From CAYXLW01 sp964466055 (GTDB lineage Bacteria; Patescibacteriota; Gracilibacteria; GCA-2401425), in contig CAYXLW010000008.1 of assembly GCA_964466055.1 (NCBI GenBank), positions 1 through 57,310 on the forward strand: DNA of 57,310 bases, in the 5' to 3' direction. Both the position numbers and the translations under genes were made by a program. Shown here one piece after another: positions 51,178 through 57,310 of the stretch. The notes under the pieces were generated by a model. It made no database searches. It was not told the origin of the DNA and saw nothing but the letters and a program-made list of their open reading frames with translations. Each line of letters begins with the position of its first letter. Positions within the stretch are counted from its first letter, which is position 1.

Positions 51178-52575
51178 CTATTCAATAGATTCTGGTAAAT
51201 TTTTCTTCTCTTCTTCAATAGCTTGATTTATTTTAACCATTAGCTCTTTTACTGTTTTATTATCTCTAGCTTCAACTCGGAAGGATATTTTAGGTGAAGT
51301 ATTTGAAGCTCTGCACACTGCCCATGACTTGTCACCAAAATCTATTTTTATTCCATCGAGAGTATTACAAGGGTATTTATTGATAAATCTTTTTTTAATT
51401 TTTTCAATAAGCTGGAATTTTTTGTTATCATCTACTTCAACTTTTATTTCAGGCGATGTAAAGATTTTTGGAAGATTTGAAATATGATTTTTCATTGAAA
51501 CTCCTGAGCTAACAACAATTTCCAAAATCTTTATTGAGGCTAAAATTGCATCATCGTATCCATAATAATTTTCAGCAAAAAAGAAATGCCCACTAGATTC
51601 TCCTCCTATAATTGCATTTTCTTCTCTCATTTTTTCTTCTACAAAGGAATGTCCTACTTTTGATTCGATAGCTTTTCCTCCAAGTCTTTCAATTTCTTCC
51701 TTTATAAGTCCACTTGCTGTAACTGTGTAAACTACAGATACATTTTTATTTCTTTTAAGTGCATCGTTAATAAGGATAATTAAAAGTTCATCTGCATGAT
51801 AAATCCTTCCCTCATTGTCAACTATTCCAACTCTGTCTCCATCACCATCAAAAGCTACTCCGAACTGAGCCTGTTCTTTTATTACCTTATCTTTTAAATC
51901 TTCGAGATTTTCTTTGTTCTCAGGATCGGCATCATGATTAGGGAAATTCCCATCAACTTCGCAGTAAAGCTCAATCACTTCATATCCAAAAATTCTAAAA
52001 ATCTCAGGGGCAAACATGCCTGTTATCCCGTTTCCAGAATCAATAACAATTTTACCCTTTTGAGGAGTATGAGAAATATCAAATATTTTCTTTTTATAAT
52101 CTTCCCAAAAACTTTTTTCTTCAATCTCAAAAGTCTCTTTTGATTCTATAAAATCTTCAGTTTCAATAATTTTTAGAATTTCTTGAATTTCTTCTCCACA
52201 TATAGGATGAGCGTCTCCTCTTTGTAGTTTAAATCCATTATATTCCTTAGGATTATGACTTGCTGTTATGCTTACTCCTCCATCAAAAAAGCCATTACAA
52301 ATTGAGAAATAAACTAGGGGAGAAAAAGATAATCCGATATCTGTAATCTTAATTCCAGTAGATAAAAGTCCTTTTACAAAAGCTTTTTGTATCTCTTCAC
52401 CATGAATTCTCCCATCTCTTCCTACACAAACATTAAGTGGAGCATCAATATCTTCAGAGGTTCTTATTAGATATGTTCCGTATCCTTTCCCAATTTTTTC
52501 AGCGCCTTCTAAATCAAAATCTTTTTCAAAAATTCCACGAATATCATAGGCACGAAAAATTTGAGGAGTAATCAT
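51178..52575 (-). CDS. Phosphomannomutase/phosphoglucomutase
   Basis: A 465-residue alpha-D-phosphohexomutase that interconverts hexose 1- and 6-phosphates for glycan precursors. FRAYDIRGIF at the start, the phosphoserine loop TASHNPKEYNGFK (near 105), the metal loop DGDGDR (near 245), the sugar-binding GGESSGH (near 325) and the phosphate-binding RASNTSP (near 428). Length matches ManB/Pgm. It is separated from tuf by a tuf promoter. Confidence 0.94.
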   Translation of the reverse strand: MITPQIFRAYDIRGIFEKDFDLEGAEKIGKGYGTYLIRTSEDIDAPLNVCVGRDGRIHGEEIQKAFVKGLLSTGIKITDIGLSFSPLVYFSICNGFFDGGVSITASHNPKEYNGFKLQRGDAHPICGEEIQEILKIIETEDFIESKETFEIEEKSFWEDYKKKIFDISHTPQKGKIVIDSGNGITGMFAPEIFRIFGYEVIELYCEVDGNFPNHDADPENKENLEDLKDKVIKEQAQFGVAFDGDGDRVGIVDNEGRIYHADELLIILINDALKRNKNVSVVYTVTASGLIKEEIERLGGKAIESKVGHSFVEEKMREENAIIGGESSGHFFFAENYYGYDDAILASIKILEIVVSSGVSMKNHISNLPKIFTSPEIKVEVDDNKKFQLIEKIKKRFINKYPCNTLDGIKIDFGDKSWAVCRASNTSPKISFRVEARDNKTVKELMVKINQAIEEEKKNLPESIE

Positions 52576-52665
52576 ATTTGGTATATTTAGTTAAGAGAAT
52601 AATAAAAGATAAAGAGAAAAAATATACTTCATTTCTCTTTGCTAAGAATAGTCAAAAATTTCTAA

Positions 52666-53265
52666 TTAAAAAAGATGTAAATAAAAACGAGCTATTGTCC
52701 AAAACATTATAAATAAACATGCGAATAAAAAAGTTCTTACTATCATAGAGTAATAACTTCTTGAGTATGTGGCAATCCTCTTTTCATTTGTTCTGTGTGT
52801 AAATATAACTATATCTGCCATATAAGAAAAGAATAAAAACCCTAAAATATATATTAATATTTTTGGTTGTTGCCAATATTCAAACCACCATGTATCAATA
52901 AAATATGCAGGTGTAATATTTGGGGGGATAAACTGTAAAATGCACAATATTATCAATATATGTATAAATTGATCTATCCAAAACAATGCAATAGGATTTT
53001 TTGCTTTATGCTTTTTGTCATATTTAACTTTCGAATAGTCTAAAATGAAGTGAAGTATGGCATTAACTATTAATGCTATCCATATTTCTGAATTATTTAA
53101 ATATGGGATAAAAACAATTACTGTTGCTAAAAAGACAAAAGACACATGACAAAGTATCCCCCATGAAGATTTCACTTTCCATTTAAAAACATATGATGTC
53201 TGCAAAAGAAAATCTCCTATTAAATGTCCTATTAAAAAATAAAAGAAAAATAACATAGGGGACAA
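52666..53265 (-). CDS. DUF3307 membrane protein
   Basis: A 199-residue membrane protein with about five TM helices. The family pattern is HLIGDFLLQTSYVFKWKV (near 14), LCHVSFVF (near 37), ILHFILDYSK (near 71) and FWIDQFIHI (near 95), giving a set of conserved His and Asp residues in the membrane. Function unknown. It lies alone between the cNMP-binding protein and the mutase gene. Confidence 0.85.
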   Translation of the reverse strand: MSPMLFFFYFLIGHLIGDFLLQTSYVFKWKVKSSWGILCHVSFVFLATVIVFIPYLNNSEIWIALIVNAILHFILDYSKVKYDKKHKAKNPIALFWIDQFIHILIILCILQFIPPNITPAYFIDTWWFEYWQQPKILIYILGFLFFSYMADIVIFTHRTNEKRIATYSRSYYSMIVRTFLFACLFIMFWTIARFYLHLF

Positions 53266-53298
53266 TAATTAGAGAAATAATTAAAAGCTTTTCAATTT

Positions 53299-53724
53299 TT
53301 ATATTAAATTAATTTGATCAATTTCTTTTGTGCGAATAAGAAAATATGATTTTATTATTTCTGGTATTTGAGGCACGCTCTTTAAAAGAGAATATAGAAC
53401 ATTTTTATCAATTGAAAATAATTCACATTCATCAAGAGTTTTTGCAGATGCATTTCTTGGGAAGTTCGATATTAGCGCCATTTCTCCGAAAAAATCATTT
53501 TCTTTTAATATAGCTACAGAGCATTCATAATGATTTTTATTAGTATATATTTTTATACTACCAGATCGAATAACATACATTTTATCAGCACTTTCTCCTT
53601 GTTTAAAAATTATATGATTTGGAGGAAAATAATTCAAATTTATATTCTCTATAATTTTTGCATTATCTTCTTTGCTTATTCCAGAGAAAAAGGGGATCTT
53701 TTTCAGTATATTTGTAATTATCAT
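53299..53724 (-). CDS. Cyclic nucleotide-binding domain protein
   Basis: A 141-residue single CRP-like beta-roll: FSGISKEDNAKII, IFKQGESADKMYVIRSGSI, the phosphate-binding cassette FFGEMALISNFPRNASAKT (near 79-97) and a C-terminal helix. There is no DNA-binding HTH, so it is probably a stand-alone sensor domain or acts with a partner. Ligand unknown. Confidence 0.88.
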   Translation of the reverse strand: MIITNILKKIPFFSGISKEDNAKIIENINLNYFPPNHIIFKQGESADKMYVIRSGSIKIYTNKNHYECSVAILKENDFFGEMALISNFPRNASAKTLDECELFSIDKNVLYSLLKSVPQIPEIIKSYFLIRTKEIDQINLI

Positions 53725-53855
53725 ATTAATATAAATAATTTAGGCTATTGCTGATTAAATTATATCTTAGATGTATCAAGATTTAAATAAAAAACAAAAG
53801 GGAATCCCTTGTTTGAAAAGAAAAAATAAGTGATACTTTAATCATAAAAAATCCA

Positions 53856-54317
53856 ATGCTTAGAATTATGCAATTTGTTTTTTTCTTATTAATATCATCA
53901 GCACTTGCGTTTATAGATTTATATTCAAAAACTTTTTTTCAAATTCTCTTAAGAGAAGAAAATATAGTTATTTGGAAAGATTTTTTATTAACACTTAAAT
54001 ATAACGACGGTATAGCATTTTCACTTCCAGTTAAAGGATATATTCAAATCGCACTAAGTTTCGGGCTACTTGCGGGTTTAATAATTTATGCACACAGACA
54101 TTGGAAATGGAAACATTGGTTACCTAGTATAGGTACAGCATTTATCGTTGGAGGAGCATTAGGCAATATTTACGAAAGAGTTCTCAATTCTACAGTTACA
54201 GATTTTATTCAAGTGTTTTCTTGGTTCCCTATTTTTAACTTTGCAGACACATTTATTTTTATAGGTGTATGTTTACTTATTATTTTTGAATGGAATATTA
54301 ATAAAAATAAATCATGA
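53856..54317 (+). CDS. lspA: Lipoprotein signal peptidase
   Basis: A 153-residue aspartyl protease of the membrane with four TM helices. LALKYNDGIAFSL-like segment (here TLKYNDGIAFSLP, near 46), GGALGNIYERV and VTDFIQV (near 104-120, catalytic Asp), and FNFADTFI (near 128, second catalytic Asp). It would mature the lipoproteins at 23038 and 40716. The stop overlaps the next start as ATGA. Confidence 0.95.
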   Translation: MLRIMQFVFFLLISSALAFIDLYSKTFFQILLREENIVIWKDFLLTLKYNDGIAFSLPVKGYIQIALSFGLLAGLIIYAHRHWKWKHWLPSIGTAFIVGGALGNIYERVLNSTVTDFIQVFSWFPIFNFADTFIFIGVCLLIIFEWNINKNKS

Positions 54318-54931
54318 ATACATCAACCATTTTTTTTCGAATTACTTCTAGTGTTATGGGAGGATTTTTAGGCAGTATAAGTATGTTCCTTATTTATGCT
54401 TTTAATTTTTATTTTTTAGGTAACTCAGAAAATCCTATAACAAAACTTGTTCTTATATTTATGGTATTTACAGGCTCATTAATTGCTAATTTAACAAGTG
54501 GAGCATTTTTAAGTATGTCGTATCCTGAAAAATATTCGAGAAAATCAACCATGTTATGGCAGGCATTTTTAATAAACATGTTTCTTTTTCTTATCACATT
54601 CCCATTTTTCACTATGCTAAATGAAATTCAAATAGTTTCAATTTTTCAACTTTTATTCTCAGTTTTAGCAACAAGTATTATTTATGAAATTTATTCGGGA
54701 AGCGGAACATATACTCTTACTGGACTGTATGGATCATTATTCGGAATATTTTTAATTTTTATTGTAATTAACCTTATTCAAACAACAGCGCTATCAAGCA
54801 TATTACTTTTCTTAAGCTTACCATTGATATGGTTGGTTGTAACGATTGCAATTATACTAATAGAATATTTATATTCACTTTTTTATAAAGCTAGTGGATT
54901 TGCGGTTTTTGATCCTAAAACAAGGTTGTAG
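54314..54931 (+). CDS. Multi-pass membrane protein of unknown function
   Basis: A 205-residue protein with five or six predicted TM helices (near 8-30, 42-62, 82-103, 108-125, 135-155, 160-190). Translation is coupled to lspA by a 4-nt ATGA overlap, so it may work in the same envelope process. No recognised motif. Confidence 0.65.
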   Translation: MNTSTIFFRITSSVMGGFLGSISMFLIYAFNFYFLGNSENPITKLVLIFMVFTGSLIANLTSGAFLSMSYPEKYSRKSTMLWQAFLINMFLFLITFPFFTMLNEIQIVSIFQLLFSVLATSIIYEIYSGSGTYTLTGLYGSLFGIFLIFIVINLIQTTALSSILLFLSLPLIWLVVTIAIILIEYLYSLFYKASGFAVFDPKTRL

Positions 54932-55008
54932 GAGAAAAGGTGAAAAGGGGAGGAGGAGAATAGAAAAAAATAAACAAAATGATAAGTATAAAAATCTTAA
55001 AATAATTT

Positions 55009-55110
55009 ATGGAAAATCATTATCAAAATCTTATTGTGTGGCAAAAATCAATTGAGTTAGTGAAACTTATTTATAAATTTGCCAAGGTTTTACCTAAAGA
55101 TGAAATGTAA
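55009..55110 (+). pseudogene. Four-helix-bundle (S23/IVP-like) protein fragment
   Basis: 33 codons: NLIVWQKSIELVKLIYKFAKVLP then KDEM and TAA. This matches the first helix of the four-helix-bundle family (F.dL.vWq.a..L...IY..t..fP..E..gL), which normally continues about 85 more residues. The rest is missing; the next 60 nt are not related in any frame. Confidence 0.7.
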
Positions 55111-55177
55111 AGAAATCTAACTTCTTTTTTACTTCCTCTAATTCCTCTTTTCTCCTATTCACCTAATCCCCTATCTC

Positions 55178-55615
55178 ATGAAAGTAAAAATTAAACGTAT
55201 TGATAAAACGTTGCCAATTCCAATATATGAAACAAATGGTTCTGTTGGCTTTGATTTTTTAGCTCGTACAGATGTATCTATTAAGCCTAAAGAAATAATG
55301 CTTATTCCATCAAATGTAATTATCCATACTCCTGAAAAACATGCTTTAATTGTTGTATCTCGTTCATCAACTCCAAGAAAAAAAGGACTAACTATGCCTC
55401 ATGGAATTGGAGTGATAGACCAAGATTATTCGGGAGAAGATGACGAAATTAAAATTCAAGTACAAAATTTCACGGATGAAGAAGTAATTATTTATAGAGG
55501 TGAAAAAATCGCACAAGGTCTTTTTGTTAGAGTTGATATTGCAGAATTTGAAGAAGTTGATGAAATGGGAAAAGACAGTAGAGGAGGGTTTGGTTCTACT
55601 GGAGGTCATGCATAA
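55178..55615 (+). CDS. dut: dUTP diphosphatase
   Basis: A 145-residue trimeric enzyme that hydrolyses dUTP to dUMP. The five motifs are SVGFDFLA (near 22), RSSTPRKKGL (near 65), GIGVIDQDYSGE (near 81), GEKIAQGLF (near 107) and the C-terminal RGGFGSTGG (near 134). Complete. Confidence 0.95.
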   Translation: MKVKIKRIDKTLPIPIYETNGSVGFDFLARTDVSIKPKEIMLIPSNVIIHTPEKHALIVVSRSSTPRKKGLTMPHGIGVIDQDYSGEDDEIKIQVQNFTDEEVIIYRGEKIAQGLFVRVDIAEFEEVDEMGKDSRGGFGSTGGHA

Positions 55616-55861
55616 AATAATGATTAATTATGATAGCGAGAATTTAATTGTTTCAGCTAACATCAGGATTTGGAGAAGTTTTTACGAAGCAAAAATTTGG
55701 GTGGAAGAAACTGCAAGTTTCTGGAACCTCTAAATTCTTGTTAAACTCTCCGAAGGATTGATTTTTAGTGCAATGTTCCGAAAGAAAAAATCAAAGTAAT
55801 TTCAGGGGCGTTTCTTCAAATGAGCGAATGCGATACATCAAAACCCAGAATTAAGGGCAAT

Positions 55862-56920
55862 CTACTTCTTATTCACTTTTATTTTTTTCATATCTTCAAA
55901 TGAAGTTTGGAGTTTTTCTCCTGCTTTTTTATTAGATGCTTGAAACTTTAGATTTATTCCAGATTTTGTTTGTAAATCGATTTCAGAATATAAAACAACT
56001 GGAATCTGATAGTTATTATTGAATCTTCTATCAGGACCGTCCTTTTTATTCATATATTTCCAGTTGTGACCTACAATTTCACTATCTGACGGAACACCTT
56101 GATCTTCTATGAATCTTGTAATTGATGTGTCAATATTTAATTCTGAATATACAGCCATTCCTGCTTCTTTACCTTGATAAATTAGAATTCTGTCTGGAAA
56201 AAAATAATATTGTTTGTCATCAATTTTAAATCCATAAGGTGTTACATTAGAGTCAAAGAATGGAGGTAATTCTCGACGAATTTGAAAAACTTTTCTATTA
56301 ACTAGATTTGATGCACCAGAATTTCTTTTCCAATCATCTGTTCCTTGTTGAGTTTCAATTCTCCAAATCTTTTCAGTTTTTTCAAAATCTTCAAACCCTT
56401 TATTGAGTTTATTGAATGGCTCTTTAATATTTTTATCAATCTCATAAACAACTGTAACTGTTTTTCTTTCGGCATCTTTTTTGAAAAAGAACGAATAAGT
56501 TACAATTGAAAGAATTATAATGGTCAAATTTAGCCATCCAGGTGCTCCCGCACTTAATGATATGATAAAAATAATTATTGAGGCGATTAAGGAAATTGTG
56601 CTATATTTTACTAATGAGTTTTTTTCATTGATTTCGTTTAGTAGATGGTCAGATGAAGAATTTTGAAAATTTTTTATATCGGCACTTTCAATACGGTCTT
56701 GTTCTGTTTCGCTTTCAGAAACTTCATATTTGATATTTTGTTTATGAGATTCTGAGAATCCTCCAATCTTTTTTCTGTAGTAGAATCCTTGCCGTCCTAA
56801 ATGAATAAATGTTCCATTTGGACCAACAGATAATCTTGCACCTTTAACACCCGTTGAAATTCCAATTCCTTTTGTTGATAAGTTAAGTGCAAAAGGTCCA
56901 AATGATTTTCTTCTTCTAAT
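55862..56920 (-). CDS. DUF4236 membrane protein with atypical (ATT) or lost start
   Basis: About 352 codons if read from 56920. The frame is open upstream of the TTG at 56527: FIRRRKSFGPFALNLSTKG, GARLSVGPNGTFIHLGRQG and FYYRKK form a complete DUF4236 N-terminal domain. A linker, two TM helices (about 135-175) and an extracytoplasmic domain follow (PPFFDSNVTPYGFKI, FPDRILIYQGKEAG). No ATG, GTG or TTG lies before the domain; the frame is closed by TAG just upstream. ATT at 56920-56918 overlaps the stop of the upstream small ORF and is the best candidate start, or the start was lost. It ends in TAG. Confidence 0.65.
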   Translation of the reverse strand: MRRRKSFGPFALNLSTKGIGISTGVKGARLSVGPNGTFIHLGRQGFYYRKKIGGFSESHKQNIKYEVSESETEQDRIESADIKNFQNSSSDHLLNEINEKNSLVKYSTISLIASIIIFIISLSAGAPGWLNLTIIILSIVTYSFFFKKDAERKTVTVVYEIDKNIKEPFNKLNKGFEDFEKTEKIWRIETQQGTDDWKRNSGASNLVNRKVFQIRRELPPFFDSNVTPYGFKIDDKQYYFFPDRILIYQGKEAGMAVYSELNIDTSITRFIEDQGVPSDSEIVGHNWKYMNKKDGPDRRFNNNYQIPVVLYSEIDLQTKSGINLKFQASNKKAGEKLQTSFEDMKKIKVNKK

Positions 56921-57059
56921 AAAAAAGACCTATAACAATAAATCTATCATTAGCTGTGTACTCTCCTAGATGAGTAAACCAAAGAATATCCCATAAATAA
57001 TAAGCCGTAATTAAATTAAAAAGAACAAAGCTGAATAAGTATAATAAAACTATTTTCAT
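56916..57059 (-). CDS. Small membrane protein upstream of the DUF4236 gene
   Basis: 47 residues: MKIVLLYLFSFVLFNLITAYY, one TM helix, a short loop and a second hydrophobic stretch RFIVIGLFY ending at TAG 56918-56916. Its stop overlaps the proposed DUF4236 start, suggesting coupling. It could instead be a remnant. Not recognised. Confidence 0.45.
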   Translation of the reverse strand: MKIVLLYLFSFVLFNLITAYYLWDILWFTHLGEYTANDRFIVIGLFY

Positions 57060-57108
57060 GATATGTGTGTATTTTAATTTATAATACTATTACTTAGAAT
57101 AGTGTTTT

Positions 57109-57297
57109 CTATTTAAAGAATCCTGTTTTTTTGTCTCTTGTTTTCAGAAATACCCAAATGAAAAATAAACCAATCCATCCAAAGAAGAATCCTAGAAGGA
57201 CACATTTTACCTCGCTTCTATTTCTTTTCTGTGCAAGGTTAGCCGCTAAGTATGCAGGAATAACAGCACCAATGATAAGAAAAAATAATGATTCCAT
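57109..57297 (-). CDS. Small two-TM protein
   Basis: 62 residues: TM1 about 3-20, basic loop QKRNRSE, TM2 about 32-50 with LLGFFFGWIGLFFIWVFL, basic tail. It resembles the widespread tiny GF.lGp.Gl-type membrane proteins found in phages and bacterial genomes. ATG at 57297; ends in TAG. Function unknown. Confidence 0.6.
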   Translation of the reverse strand: MESLFFLIIGAVIPAYLAANLAQKRNRSEVKCVLLGFFFGWIGLFFIWVFLKTRDKKTGFFK

Positions 57298-57310
57298 AGT
57301 TTTAAAGTTA

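Noticed and set aside
1..57310. Alternative genetic code (TGA = Gly or Trp)
   Set aside because: EF-Tu, Obg, Mod, Res, Xth, DprA and the giant protein are full length without internal TGA, and several genes end at TGA. Only one in-frame TGA (6912) was found.

Overview
The window is AT-rich (roughly 30% GC by eye). It looks like a chromosomal piece of a Candidate Phyla Radiation (Patescibacteria) bacterium. Pointers are a two-helix VirB2-like pilin, small tightly packed core genes, secE-nusG-rplK with a foreign-looking gene before rplK and no rplA after it, weak Shine-Dalgarno sequences, and many small membrane or surface proteins. The lineage cannot be fixed from sequence alone. The standard code applies: dozens of conserved genes are uninterrupted, and TGA is used as a minority stop. 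It is therefore not the TGA=Gly code of Gracilibacteria/Absconditabacteria.

Layout. (1) 1-7643, accessory: a zinc-ribbon/Ltp-repeat membrane protein in its own inverted-repeat cassette, then a Type III restriction-modification operon (mod, res) with a HEPN-like third gene broken by an in-frame TGA. This block is bracketed by inverted repeats and hairpin repeats and ends at tRNA-Gln. (2) 7644-15037, core: DUF721, Mur ligase, rbfA, ruvX, orphan ParA ATPase, htpX, lemA, obg, pilin, tRNA-Glu. (3) 15038-27170, accessory: tRNA-trailing repeats, IS-end-like scars, an isonitrile-synthase-family (DIT1/PvcA) gene, a frameshifted nucleotidyltransferase, a DUF5320-DUF134-cupin-YibE/F operon, a TetR regulator, a fasciclin protein, a lipoprotein, a MEMO-CapA fusion, DUF6933 and a RelE-type toxin-antitoxin pair. 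(4) 27166-38435: a decayed sodium/solute symporter, gatC, a small membrane protein with a 178-nt duplicate flanking a lone HATPase gene, a sigma factor-carbamoyltransferase operon, exonuclease III, NAD(P)H-hydrate dehydratase, an aldolase-family enzyme, and secE-nusG-x-rplK. (5) 38525-46637: a five-gene cell-surface locus with cohesin-like domains, a 1618-residue multidomain protein with a dockerin-like C-terminus, and two proteins with SGP-type C-terminal anchors. (6) 46763-57310: methyltransferase, HD hydrolase, dprA, tRNA-Lys, rpsJ, tuf, phosphomannomutase family, DUF3307, cNMP-binding protein, lspA, dut and a DUF4236 membrane protein.

The most notable items are the nested inverted-repeat architecture around the Ltp/RM/HEPN block, a PvcA-like enzyme in a CPR-type genome, a repeat family that trails two tRNA genes, the 178-nt duplication around the HATPase gene, and the cohesin/dockerin-like surface locus. 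All calls come from reading the sequence; no database search was run.
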